A stretch of DNA of 64,000 nt from positions 496,001 through 560,000 of the forward strand of contig JARKIF010000023.1 of NCBI GenBank assembly GCA_029378245.1, read 5' to 3'. The first letter of the stretch is position 1. Each line of letters starts with the position of its first letter. The notes below the pieces were generated by a model. It was given only the letters and a program-made list of their open reading frames with translations. It was not told the DNA's origin and ran no database searches. Source of the stretch: Roridomyces roridus. Lineage: Eukaryota > Basidiomycota > Agaricomycetes > Agaricales > Mycenaceae. Of this stretch, positions 11,991-22,360 are shown one piece after another. A program made the translations under genes and the position numbers.

Positions 11991-12993
11991 TCATAACGTA
12001 CGCTCCGAGCTCAAGCTCGAGCTCGACCTCCCATCTACCTCTTCTCGATATCTCCTGCGAATCAACTGATCTACGCCAGTGAACCCCGTCGTGAGGTCGT
12101 GCTCGTCGACCGCGGCGATCAATCTCTGCTCGTCGTTCAGAACGGGAATAGTGCCAGATGACGGATTGGACCACGCACCGCCTCGCCCATATAATCCTTA
12201 CTGGCCGCATTTGCGAGTTTCTTGGCCGAGGGACGATAGCAAACTCCTTGTGCCTATGAAATTCAGTCCTGTCAAAGTCTGGCACGGAAGAAAGGGAGAG
12301 GGACGCACGACGCTGAACACAGTATACCCCTCTCCCTCCGAACGTATCGCATCCGCAATCAAATCGTGCTCCTTCGTCGCCCTAACCCGCTTCGCTTCAC
12401 ACAAGTCCTTCAGCCCCTCGACGCGTTCGCCCAGTCGGAGTCGGCACAGACCGCGGTTGAACAGGATTTCGGCTGGGAGGAGCTTGAATTTGAGGCCGAT
12501 CTGCTCGTAGTTTCTGCACGGAATATAAGTGGCCGCAATGCCACGAGGGAGGACACGCACATGAAGTCGTTCCCGCGCAGATGCTGGAACGCCTCTCGGA
12601 AGTCGCGATAGGCAAAGTCGTATCGTGCGAGAATGAAGTTGGAGACGCCGCATTGGAAGTATCTGTAAACAGAGCATCGGTGAGCGGAGAATGTGTGAAT
12701 AAGGCCATCACGCACGCAACAGCCAGATACGGATCCCGTTTGGTAGCCTCGATGAACCGCTCCACAGCCGCTTCGTGTTCGCCCAGCGCAGCGTGAATGA
12801 GTCCCAGATTCGTCAACATTATGGAGGACTTTGGGAGGCGCTATGAGCGAATTAGACACTTGCAAAAACAACGCCTCCGAGCACACACCGAAAAGAGATC
12901 AAGAGCGCGTTCGAGGTCTCCAGCATCGTACGCCTCGAGGGCTTCAGCCCATGTGTCTAGTCGTTCCTTGAGAGAGAGCAGCGCAATTGGCAT
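11991..12993 (-). CDS. NoxR / p67phox-like TPR regulator of NADPH oxidase (short form)
   Basis: The ATG at 12993 starts MPIALLSLKERLDTWAEALE, with later exons joined by GTGTGC, GTGCGT and similar donors. The N-terminal half is a TPR array: LTNLGLIHAALGEHEAAVER, then a repeat with YFQCGVSNFILARYDFAYRD and one with NRGLCRLRLGERVEGLKDL. This is the p67phox order. After GYTVFSV comes YRPSAKKLANAASKDYMGEA and the activation-like stretch DEHDLTTGFTG. The model ends at TGA 11991-11993, about 244 residues. In the family the TPR domain binds Rac-GTP and the activation segment switches on NoxA/NoxB to make superoxide at the membrane during differentiation. Ascomycete NoxR adds a PB1 domain and is about twice as long; no PB1 is visible downstream here. 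Either the gene is a short lineage form or the 3' exons are lost. Confidence 0.75.
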
Positions 12994-13944
12994 TGGGATT
13001 GGCAATGGAGGAGGAGGGAGAAGGGCGTTGGCAACGACGTGGATATATCGTCGTCAGGCGGCGGTTATCGCTGGATTCCGCAGGAGTTTTCCGGGCCAGC
13101 CAGTGTTTGTGGATACGGGGACTGCGGAGAGCGGTGAAAATGACACCCATGGGAGGAATCCATGATCTTACCTTGCCCGTGGTGGTGGGGAAGAGAAACC
13201 CGTTGTTTGTTTGGTGTATCATGATGCGTGTCATCGCACTGGTCGTATTCTTAGGCATCGGCTGATGGATACTTCATATTTCGTACCTCGCTGGCACCTA
13301 GACCTCTGAATCCCCTCCTTTGCGTTGCCTCTTGAGCTTTGGTTCAAGTCAACTCCCATTTCAATCACTGTGCACCGACCCCGACTATGAAACTAAGCTG
13401 GGCGCACTCGACGATCACTGCCAATTGCTTACTGTCCCCAGGCATATATTTTCATCCAGCTCGCAAGAAATTGCACATGCACCAGCTCTGCAGCGTTTCT
13501 GGAAGACGAACTTGAATCCCCGTTCCATTCGGCACCAGTGGTCTTACATTCTACTGATGTATTGATTTTTTAGTATGTTGAAAGACTTCATGTCCCGGAA
13601 GACAATCCGAAAGTGATCCACAGCACGAGAAATACGCCGATGTCGGTTCTGGTACCCTTGAGTCCAGTCCCCTGGGCTAGTAGCCGGCAAGGGTCAAGGC
13701 ATGCTCCCGATGGGGTCCCTCTGAATCTCAAAGCACGCGGATCCGAGAACTCCTCCGAGTTTCCGCCCTGGGCATATGCTGCTGGTAAATCAGCAACAAA
13801 GTTCCACAGCCCAGAAGCTCCGGTTCGATACGGGACTCGGCATGAGAACGCTGGCGGAATATTTTTTCATGCTACAAGGCTACCCCGTGTGAGTAGTAAC
13901 ATTCTGATACTTACCGAAACCCAAACAGTATCACTCGCTCCTGT
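12994..13944. other. No confident gene
   Basis: This stretch contains the presumed NoxR promoter and short open frames with no recognisable domain on either strand. Nothing repeat-like was detected. Confidence 0.35.
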
Positions 13945-14600
13945 TCAACGCTCAACCTTTGGTTGAGGATTGCGTCTGAAACCCAAGTCCCTGAGAAACC
14001 CCTCCGACTCGCTCGTAATCGCCGCCAACTCTTCCTCCACCTTCTCCTCAAACGCAAGCCCGTTCAAATCCAACTCCACACGCAGAATCGCAAGAATCGG
14101 CGCGCCCACCCGATCCCGCGGGCGCCAAGACGACTTGAGCATCTTCACGAGAGCAGCACCGTCCAATCCAGCGCTGTTATGACAGGTTGAGTGTGGTGAG
14201 CTGTGGCAGGTGGAGATCGGCATACCTATGCGTCGCTGCCTCGAACATGGGGAAGAAATTCGGACTTCTGATGCACCATGATATCCCAGTGAGCTCGAGG
14301 TTCCGGAGGGACGATTGAACACAGCGTAGGAATCCGAGCAGCTCTAGCCGCCGCATTCGCCGGAGTCCCTTCAACTTCAGATCGCAGAGTGCGAAGTGAG
14401 GCGGGGAAGGGTTAGGTGGTTGAGGATGTCGGCGCAGTCATGCATAGCTGGCGAGAGATGTAGGGATCTCAAGGCGGGCATCGTGTGGACCGGTCGTTGC
14501 AGCATGGAGATGTTCTGCCCAACACGCACGAGATGACACTCTTCCAAGAGCGGACTCTCGGCATGGTGTATCTAAGGATCTAGACCGGAGCCGATCTGTC
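13945..14600 (-). pseudogene. F-box/LRR protein relic (C-terminal part)
   Basis: Three consecutive minus-strand blocks look like the C-terminal half of an F-box/LRR protein. The first is SPLLEECHLVRVGQ with MPALRSLHLSP (about 14560-14400), ending at a stop. The second is LKGLRRMRRLELLGFLR with SSLRNLELTGISW (14374-14177). The third is LDGAALVKMLKSSWRPRD through a charged tail to PQPKVER and a stop at 13945. An in-frame stop separates blocks one and two unless an intron spans it, and no F-box is visible upstream to 15160. I read it as a degenerating copy; a heavily interrupted live gene cannot be excluded. Confidence 0.5.
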
Positions 14601-15354
14601 TATGAACAAGTGTCGTCTATCGACAGTGAAGCTTTCGATATAACAGGCTGGATTCGAGCCTACTAAGGATCTGGTAAGCTGGAGTGTCATTTGTGTAGCG
14701 CATCTTTACCTTGACGAGGGGCAACTTGGGTCGGTGGCACTGAGGTCGTGAGAGGGGGAGGGAGATGGGACGAACCTATATTCCAATCGCAATAAAAAAG
14801 AAAAACGCTTGGGAAGCCCAGTACATGCGGTTCATTGTGTGAACCTCAAAGCGGCCTGAGGGCGACGCTTTGAAGATCGGATACGGCCTTCTTCAGTGTG
14901 AGTTCCCAATTGTTCTAGGACTTGGAGAGCAAGATCTTGAGACGCTGAGTATCCACGACATACGCCCGACTCCAAGTACGAGACTGGTCGTCCGCTTGAG
15001 GAGAGGTGGACGGTGGACATCCGCGGCAAGTCTCGGAGCGGAGTGTCGTATTCGTAGGAGTATAGTCATCGGCCTTTCCGAGTAGAAATAGTTCGAAGCG
15101 CCACGAGAGCAGCCTTGAAATCCGAGATGAGAGTCGGGAGCAAGAGGAAGCGGCTGACATGAGGCATGACGTGGAACAGGCGTCCCAATCTCAGACTCGC
15201 ACTGGATTCACGCAACGACACACTCTTAAATGCTGCGACACTCCAGGACTACCTGAATCCGAGTGGTCTAGCCAGTCCCAGCGAAGCCGAATGAAATCAA
15301 GCCGACGAGCCGCAAGTCAGAGGCACCTAATCACCCGGAACAAAAAGCAAATCA
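14601..15354. other. No confident gene
   Basis: A minus-strand segment near 15160 (MPHVSRFLLLPTLISDF) might be the N-terminus belonging to the F-box/LRR relic, but no join is convincing. Confidence 0.3.
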
Positions 15355-15453
15355 CTGTTCCGGAGGGAGTCGAACCCGCGATCGCACGATGTCGACCCGC
15401 TCGAGTGAGCGAAGGTAACAGTCGTGCGCCTTAACCAACTGGGCCACGGAACA
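15355..15453 (-). tRNA. tRNA-Asn (anticodon GTT) with intron
   Basis: On the minus strand the acceptor TGTTCCG (15453-15447) pairs with CGGAACA ending at 15356, with discriminator G at 15355. The D arm is GCCCAGTTGGTTAAGGC. The anticodon stem CACGA/TCGTG encloses CTGTTA, giving anticodon GTT, then an intron of about 25 nt before the 3' side of the loop. The T arm is GCGGG TTCGACT CCCTC, with one mismatch in the stem. A and B boxes are intact. The intron position (after base 37) is the canonical eukaryotic one. Decayed 5'-half copies of this tRNA appear upstream of copies A and F of the paralogue family. Confidence 0.85.
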
Positions 15454-16390
15454 GTTAAAGGGGTGGCACCAGGTGGGCTACCAAGCGAGGTAGTTTCGAG
15501 ATTCAACCACTAGCCATCCATGGCCCAGATGAGCTCAGCGGAAAGTAAGACTTGAATTCTGCATCACTCTTAACTGATCCCTCGCAGCTTCTTTCAAGAA
15601 TGCACCAGCGACAGGAACTTGAACTGGAAGGGATTTGGTTCGCTTCCCGCCTCAGCAGTCCCTGCGACGCGGATGTCGTTACACTTTTCATTGCAAAGCA
15701 CGGCGACGAAACACTAGGTAGTCTGACCTTCAGGCTTGCGCCTAACAGGCAAAAACCACAGCTGATGAGTTAGTTGATGTATCCTCCTTGTGAGTTGGAA
15801 CTCAACACAGAGGCACCACGAGAAGTCGACTTCCTTTAAGCGACAGTGTGTTGATCCGTGCCCGCAACCAATAGGTTTCAACTCACCCAGTCAATAAACC
15901 AAGCCCTTGGCCTTGGTGTTTACAAGAAAACCAAGTGCACGTCCCCTCCCGCCGACACGAGGAACAAGTATATTTATACAAAGCTACACGCGTTGAGCGG
16001 AACAAATGAATTGAAAAAAAGGTACATACATATTGACCATTCGATAGCTTTATGCCAGGTGTCATTGCCAGCGCTGGCCCACTCACTCACACATGCTCCA
16101 CAAACCTCATCTTGAACCTCACAGCCAGAGGAAGCAGCGCTACACATTCCCGGAGGTTCTCCACACCCCGACACTCCGCGGGGAACCGCTTTTGCTTTAA
16201 ATTTGGGGTCACAGGCCTTGGTTTGTACTCCATCCAATTGCCTATTCACCTCAGTCACTGGTAATTTCAGCGAATAGTTGACCTACTGCTCTCCGGCCAA
16301 TAGTCCCGAAGACCCATACCACTCGGTTGAAACAAGGAATGGTATCGAAGAACGGAAGCTTTCCTTTTCCCCGCAGCTCGGACGCAATAG
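15454..16390. other. No gene seen
   Basis: Only short frames without domain features are present. The duplicated upstream module of paralogue copy A begins near the right end. Confidence 0.35.
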
Positions 16391-16752
16391 CTCAGTAGCG
16401 CCCAAGAGCGCTACTATCTTGAATTTGAACATCACGAGTCGTGCGCGCTGTCAACAGTCATCCTCGAGGCGCGCGATGACAATCGTGCACTTTAAGCAGC
16501 TGGACCACGGGACAAATGCGCAAATACTTATTGGGCGAAGTGACGCTTCGGCTGACAGCATTGAACAACCGATCGGGGAAATGATGAATGATAGGGAAGA
16601 ACGGCAGCATGGTTAGCGAACGCATTTGCTCGCGAAGATGGTGCCAACCAGCGCTCACTTCCTCCGCCGATAATTCTAGCGCTGATTCATTTTCAGCTTG
16701 AATATCACAAGTCGTGCTCTCTGGATATTCTAGGGAGGGCACAAAAGGGCGC
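16391..16752 (+). promoter_or_regulatory. Duplicated upstream module and TATA-like box of paralogue A
   Basis: A TATA-like CACAAAAGGGCGCG lies at 16740-16752. About 50 bp upstream is GCGCTGATTCATTTTCAGCT followed by AATATCACAAGTCGTG, a block also found in B-F. A second copy of that block lies at about 16391-16440. Between them is the shared GGGAAATGATGAATGATAGG segment and a decayed tRNA-Asn 5' half (16455-16505). Confidence 0.6.
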
Positions 16753-16849
16753 GTGAAAGTGGACGACTTCATAGCAGCACCCGAATTCTTTCCAGTGAGC
16801 ATAAAGTATACCAATGGATTGGATTCTAATAATATCATCACAGAACATC

Positions 16850-17251
16850 ATGGACTACGTCGGCGGCGTCGCTCCCGTTGTCACGACCTTCGGGCGAGGC
16901 AACCTCCACCATCTCACCTACGGCCCCCTCTTGAGCAACTTGGGATCCGCGACCGGGTTTGTCCCGACGTCCAATGAAGGCGCCTCACACTTCCTCCTCG
17001 GATTTTCATACGGCTATTCGGGGTATGCGTTCTACTGGGACGGCGCCGGGGAAGCCTTCTTCCAACTCGGGGATTCAACGGAGACGCTGGCTGTAGGGAA
17101 CAGTTGGACCAATGCGACTGGTGTGCCTGCAACTGGGCAGATCGTGTTGGGGTTGAACGTCGCTTCGACCGCAGCTGGGGCACAGGTCCGCGGTGATGGG
17201 CCGTTGCCGCAGGTTGCGTATAGGATCCCTGACAACATCTGTCTGGATTAG
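16850..17251 (+). CDS. Unrecognised 133-residue protein, paralogue A (intact)
   Basis: The start chosen is the ATG at 16850 (MDYVGGVAPVVTTFGRGN), the position conserved in all copies. It follows a leader intron with a GTGAGC donor and CACAG acceptor; an in-frame ATG at 16814 lies within that intron. The frame ends with YRIPDNICLD and a stop at 17251. Family landmarks in order are APxVTTFGxGxLHHLxY, FLLGFSYxYxGYAFYWDGAG, EAFFxLGxST, VGNSWTNATGVP, GxIxLGLNVASTAA and a terminal YxIPxN. There is no signal peptide, transmembrane helix or cysteine cluster. Alternating aromatic and small residues suggest an all-beta fold (inference). I do not recognise the family. Six copies lie within 11 kb here. 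The function is unknown. Confidence 0.7.
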   Translation: MDYVGGVAPVVTTFGRGNLHHLTYGPLLSNLGSATGFVPTSNEGASHFLLGFSYGYSGYAFYWDGAGEAFFQLGDSTETLAVGNSWTNATGVPATGQIVLGLNVASTAAGAQVRGDGPLPQVAYRIPDNICLD

Positions 17252-17439
17252 CGGTTTTTGTAGAGGCCATTGAATTGAATGAGACCTTGTACTTGTAATA
17301 TCGTGTTCGTTCTGATTCCTGATTCTTTAATCAATGGACCAAGAGACCGTACACAGTTTGAATCTATTCCTGTGATGATGGATGGTAAATGGAGGGATGC
17401 ATGGTTCGAGAATGCCTGCGGATTACACCAGCATCAGAT

Positions 17440-18010
17440 TCAGGCAGGGGATGAGGAAGAGGTGCATGTCGCACGCAAGGCCATGTCTCGGCGCTTGAAT
17501 CTGTCCAAGTCCTCCCGGATCGCGCAGAAAGACAGACATCAGCAGCTGTGGGGATAACAGAGAGACGGCCAACGTGTGCGTCCGGACCAAGCTGCCAATA
17601 CTTGGATGCATTGAGCGCTGAGCTCTCGTTCGATCCGGGGAAGCCGCAAGCAGGATACAAAGAGGTCGATTTGAGAGTCCAAGGAGTCCCAGCCGCAGCG
17701 GATCGGGGCGAAACCAGTCCCGACCAGGTTATACTTATCGTATGAGTTAAGCATTCGGGGGTCGGGCAGCGATTGCGACAAGACGAGGAAGTTGATTTGA
17801 AAGGGTATTGCACAATTGAGCGTCAGAGGGCCTGGCCGCCCAGGACAGGGACGTGCCAGAGACGTGCCAAAGCGGCGGCAAAGCCGGACAGAGCATTGAA
17901 AAGGCACCGCCGCACCCGGAGGATGGGCAATAGCTGCTGCAGGGCTTCGTCCCCGCGGCAACGAAATGCACGCGATATAGTGGTGGTGGTCTGTGGAAGA
18001 GAGGCATCGC
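17440..18010 (-). repeat. Duplicated segment R, copy 1
   Basis: On the minus strand this shares blocks with 23290-23720 and 27900-28350, including AGCTGCTGAtgTCTGTCTt, a GATCCGGGA block, and a GTCCCTGTCCTGG block followed by CTTCCTCGTCTTG. All copies have broken frames (for example RDPGRDLxR in two of them). The origin is unknown; the copies flank members of the paralogue family. Confidence 0.5.
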
Positions 18011-18255
18011 GGATCACATTGATCGGAATCAAGAATCCCCTACTCTCAGTCTGTCAAGAGGAGGGTTCTGTGGGGCTGAATGGTTGATGGCCTGCAAAAT
18101 TCACTGCGTCTTTTCCCACGTATGCCACCACTGATCCGGATGATTGCCACCATGATCCACATTCATCTCCGTCCCTACTTACTGACCTGCCATCACTCTC
18201 AACAATCAGGGAACAGTGTGACGATCATATCATGCCGACAGGCCACCTAGCAAAT

Positions 18256-18782
18256 CACTGCATTCCGCCGGGGTGTAGGCACAGGGTTTGCCTATGGGGA
18301 TAGGCACAGGTAGGCAAACTTACCTGTTTTTCACGCTAATCTGGCCTCTGAGGAGCTCCTGAACTTGTTCTGGAGGTCCGCCAACCACTCGAGTGCATCT
18401 AGGGTTCGGTTGAATTCAGTTTACAGCAAACTAATCTCACGGCTGTCAATTTCGGCACTGCCAGCGGATCCAAGGCTCACCGGCATTACCGGCGCGATTT
18501 ATGCGATTTATTTTGGACTCTCGGCTATGGGTGATCATGGCAACCAAGATGCGATACATTTGTCCGCCCCAGAGCTTGTGAATAGGTCGTAGCGAGCACG
18601 AGAAAGGTGGTGAGACCCAGACAGGGGGGTCATGTAGGCACAGCGTAGGCAGAGGGTAGGCACAGTTAGGCAGAGTTTCGACGTACTCACCTAGGCACAG
18701 CCTAAATTGATGTGCCTAGCGGGGTAGGCACATGTCGGCACAGCTAGAAATAGCTCTGCCTACACGGTCGCGGAATGCAGTG
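18256..18782. mobile_element. CACTA-like (CMC) non-autonomous element, 527 bp
   Basis: The ends are inverted: CACTGCATTCCGCCGGGGTG at left and the complement of CACTGCATTCCGCGACCGTG at right. They are flanked by the 3-bp duplication AAT (18253-18255 and 18783-18785). The subterminal regions carry many copies of TAGGCACAG or TAGGCAGAG in both orientations (about 18272-18320 and 18633-18770). CACTG termini, a 3-bp duplication and clustered subterminal repeats are the CACTA hallmarks. No transposase is encoded. Confidence 0.65.
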
Positions 18783-18798
18783 AATGGTTCATCAGCGG

Positions 18799-19383
18799 TA
18801 GTGTTTTCCCGGCTCCGGCTTGGCTTGAAGCCGCCGGCTTGGGCTTGGCTTGACCCGGCTCCGGCTTTTGAAATTCCCAAGCCCAAGCCGGAGCCGGATA
18901 TGCCGGCCGGCTTGGGCCCGGCTCCGGCTTAGCCGGCGGCTTTGGTCGATTTTTTAAAACCTGTTTTGTCACCCTCTACAGATGAACTACTGTTGAGTGG
19001 AGCATCAGTAGTATAGATTGACGGATGCAAAGCTAAAATAAAGATTGCAAGTGGGATTTCTGAGCTGTTTCTGAGAGTCGGATTACCAGCCGGCAGCTGA
19101 TGAGATCATAATGATCATCAGCTGTCAATGTTTCTACTGTCGTTCGACTCGAGAAACTCAAAGTCCAATAATGGCTGATGTTGAGTATTTTTTCAGTTAC
19201 ATTGGGTGCAGAGTGGTCTGCTCAGCACACTCCCGAGATGACTCTGAAGTTGGGCTTGGAAGCCGGGGCTTAGCCGGAGCCGTAAGCCGGGGTGCACACC
19301 CGGCTTGGGCTTGGCTTGGCCCGGCTTAGCCGGACCCCGGCTCTGCCGGCTTCGGGCTTCAAGCCGTAGCCGGCAAAACACTA
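18799..19383. mobile_element. hAT-type MITE, 585 bp
   Basis: The element begins TAGTGTTTTCCCGGCTCCGG and ends with the near-complement (CGGCAAAACACTA). A perfect 8-bp duplication ATCAGCGG flanks it at 18791-18798 and 19384-19391. The TAGTG terminus fits the hAT consensus YARNG, and 8 bp is the hAT duplication length. The interior near both ends is full of CCGGCTTGGGC-type repeats. There is no coding capacity. It lies 16 bp from the CACTA-like element. Confidence 0.75.
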
Positions 19384-20106
19384 ATCAGCGGAGCCAAGAT
19401 GCATCAGTGCCGGCAGTGCTTCGGCAGCTGTCCCAGAGTTGATTTGGAGTTGATCCAGAATCGAACCCATCAGAGTAGGGGAACGGTGCTCGCACCGCTA
19501 TGGATTGATAAAGGGCTGTGCGACTGAAACGTGTCCCCACGACTCCTGACCTATGCCACCACCTTCCCTCCTCGTCCTGCATCGCGTGTCTTCCACCACT
19601 CTCTCCGTGCTGGACTCACGCGGGGCTGCCCTCTACTCTCAACCCTTCAAATTCTACACCCATCTTGAGTCCTTCATGACCCGCAAGGTCCTGCTACGCC
19701 GGGCGGCCTCAGGCTGCATGCCAGTCCCCGTTTGTTAGTCTCAGCGTCAGGGCGTAGGAAGATTTGGTGGGGGGTTGCACATCGTTGAGTGATATTCGAT
19801 TGTCTGTCGAGCTTCCTGACGTGCCCTAGGTGCCTAGTCCATCCAGACTCGTTTCCCCCTGTTTCGCTTTTTCAGCTTTCCCAGTGTCGCTTTCGCTCTG
19901 GGCTCTGGTAGCACGCTCGTCTAATTTCACGTGGTTGTCTTCCTCCCCTCGAGCCTCGGCGAAAATGAGAATTCATTCCGAGCGGTGTCCAGGATTTCTT
20001 GTTCTCCCCGCCCTCCTTCTCAACGCAGCTCACATCTTTTCATCAGTAAACACCAAGTCAATCAGTTTCCCAATTCTTATGGGTATGTACATCTCCAGAA
20101 TTTTAC
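19384..20106. other. No gene seen
   Basis: No domain or repeat signal was recognised apart from the right-hand target duplication of the hAT element. The 3' end of paralogue B follows. Confidence 0.35.
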
Positions 20107-21121
20107 CTAATCCAAATCATTCAAATTATCGGGAATCTTATACGCAACCAATTTGCCCGGTCCATCACCCCGATTTGAGGCCCCAGCGGCTGTCGAAGCG
20201 ACATTCAATCCCAAGATGATCTCCCCATTTGCAGGCACACCAGTCGCGTTGTTCCAACTATTCCCCACAGCCAACGTCGCCGTCGAATCCCCGAGTCGAA
20301 AGAAAGCCTCGCCGGCGCCGTCCCAGTAGAACACAAAGTCCTCATAGTAGTATGAAAATCCGAGGACCCAGTGTGATGTGCCTTCTGGGGACAAATCCTG
20401 TAACGGCGGCCATGCCGCTGATCTCGACGCCGTAAGCGAGGTGGTGGAGGTTGCCCGGCCCGAAGGTCGTGACAATAGGGGCAGTCAGAGTAGCCGATTA
20501 AGCACCGATTATCCTGGCGATTATGCATCCGATTCTGGAGCTCCAAATCGTGGGATAATCGGGAATTGTCTTAATCGTCGAATCGCGTGTACAAGCGGCT
20601 CTGGAGCCGCTTGTACACGCGATTAACGCGACGATTCTTGATTGCTCCTCATGCACTGGCAAACACCAGTCATAACCACAGGCCCTCTTTCATTCTGAGA
20701 CTGTAAACCACATGAAAAATATTGGTTTGACCGGTTCAAATGACTGTACAGCTCACTGGTACCATCCGGATTTTCCTCGGCAAGATAAGCACAGAAACTC
20801 ATGATCCAGGCTGGAAAAAAATTCAGACTTTCTCTCAGCAGGTGCCGAGATGTTTCTGGCAGCACACTCATCTATTTCTGGAGCAAACAACAAGTGTGCA
20901 GTACCATACATGCCCATATGTTGGTTTTTGTGTTCAGAATCCGCGCTATAATCGGCGCCAAAATCGAAATCAAGGTTGGGGCGGTCAAAGTCAGAATCCG
21001 ATTATGCCGATTATCATCATTTTTTATTTCCAGAATCACGACCATAATCGTGGCCATAATCCCTGCTGAATCGTCTACTCTGACTGCCCCTAATGGGAGC
21101 GACGCCGCCGACGTAGTCCAT
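20107..21121 (-). pseudogene. Paralogue B of the 133-residue family, split by a transposon
   Basis: The 5' part (21121-21092, minus strand) encodes MDYVGGVAPI and the 3' part (20476-20107) resumes VTTFGPGNLHHLAY and continues to NLNDLD and a stop at 20107. Between them is the 615-bp element at 20477-21091. Intact copies have an uninterrupted sequence at this point, so the insertion falls in codon 10 (ATT) and duplicated AAT on the plus strand. Reading into the element meets stops, so no full product is expected unless the element is spliced out. The rest of the frame is intact, implying a recent event. The upstream TATA-like box and the leader intron (GTAAGT donor, CCTAAG acceptor) are preserved. 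Confidence 0.8.
20477..21091. mobile_element. 615-bp MITE inserted in paralogue B
   Basis: It has perfect 17-bp terminal inverted repeats: AGGGGCAGTCAGAGTAG at 20477-20493 and its complement at 21075-21091, extending imperfectly about 20 bp further. The 3-bp duplication AAT is at 20474-20476 and 21092-21094. The interior is A+T-rich with many CGATTAT motifs and a perfect 21-bp palindrome pair at 20581-20624. No open frame resembles a transposase. The superfamily is uncertain: a 3-bp duplication suits PIF/Harbinger or CMC, but neither terminal signature is exact. Confidence 0.8.
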
Positions 21122-21225
21122 GGCTTAGGAAGGGGATTAGTATGCGTGTTGCACCATTCAGTGGCCAGTGTACTTACTCTTACTGGAGAAGGCTGCTGTT
21201 GCAGTGAGATTGTTCACCTTCAAGC

Positions 21226-21345
21226 CCCCTTTTATCCACCCCTAGTAGGTGCTTGAGGGGATCTTCCTCGAGCGCGTGCCTTGCCAAGGAAGACAGACAG
21301 CACGACTCGTGACGTTCAAGCTCAAAACGGACAAGGGCCAGAATC
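21226..21345 (-). promoter_or_regulatory. Promoter module of paralogue B
   Basis: The minus strand reads GGATAAAAGGGG (21237-21226), then a CTTGAAGGTGAACAATCTCACTGCAACAGCAGC-type leader downstream. The upstream block ACGACTCGTGACGTTCAAGC lies at about 21302-21330. It matches the module of the other copies and remains intact although the gene is broken. Confidence 0.55.
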
Positions 21346-22360
21346 TGTCATACGGCGGGCAGGGACCGGCGGGCGCTGAGATGGCGTGCCCAGCCTTTTT
21401 CAGCCCTTTCATTGGCAACAATCCGCCGGGACTTGCAAAATTCCCACCTGTTCATCATACTTAGCCTGAACCAGCGAGAACATCCGATCCATGGGAGGGC
21501 CAGGCCGGTCAGGTACGGCCGGCCTGGCCCTGCACGTGTGGCTGTAGATAGCGCATCACAAGTGCATCCACTCCCGCCTCTGATCGACGACCCCGCTTTG
21601 TGCCCGCTTTGATTTCAACCGGTTACGCCGTATTGATTGCCAATCACCCAACACAAGCGGTAGCACCTCGGCACCCTGAGAGACTCTGAGTCTCTGACCA
21701 CGATTGCAAGCAACTCGGCTCAGCGAATCATGGATCACTGGCACCCAACTCCCTCACGGACAACAAACACAAAACACCTTTGCGGAGTATGCGCGTGTGA
21801 GGCTCCGCGTGGCGGTCCATGGAGCGGGACATGGCCGGGGTTTGGTGGCACATCATCCACTGAGCCACTCAACGTGGCCACGTTGATTCGCGGGCGCTTT
21901 GAACAATGGGGATCTCGATGTAAGGGAGGGCCAGGCTGGTAAGTGTGGGGCACAATAACAAGGGACTTGAAAGAGAAGGTCAGGCCAGGCCGTGCCGGAT
22001 GCGACATTCTGGAACCAGCTGGGACACGGCAATTAGATGTGAAGATTGATTGTAATGACTTTCAGGTGACTTTCGGGCGAGAGCGGGGAAATGATGAATG
22101 GTAGCGAAGAAGGGCAGAAGGATCGGGAACGGCCCGGCCGCCCTGGTCGTTGGTGGTTGATGGCCTGCAGCGACTCCGGGGGCATAAGTTGTCGCAAGTT
22201 TCTTGGCAAGGTCATGGTCTTCCGGAATCCGGATGATTCAGCTTTTTTCCGATTGGTTCTCTGAAACTGCGATACTTTTGGCCGAACCAGCTTAGTCAGT
22301 GATTTTCTCATCGCTCGGTTTGGTTTCCAACTCTATGGGCATGTACATCTCCAAATGTAC
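21346..22360. other. No gene; GC-rich inverted and direct repeats
   Basis: A 13-bp perfect hairpin, AGGGCCAGGCCGG with its complement, lies at 21496-21531. GGGAGGGCCAGGC recurs near 21925. No coding domain was seen. Confidence 0.35.

Noticed and set aside
19440..19500. tRNA-like sequence with AGAATCGAACCCAT
   Set aside because: The stem does not pair and there is no acceptor. Treated as chance.
21493..21945. Possible small LTR-like pair with GGGAGGGCCAGGC direct repeats
   Set aside because: Only about 13-17 bp repeats, with no target duplication or primer-binding site.
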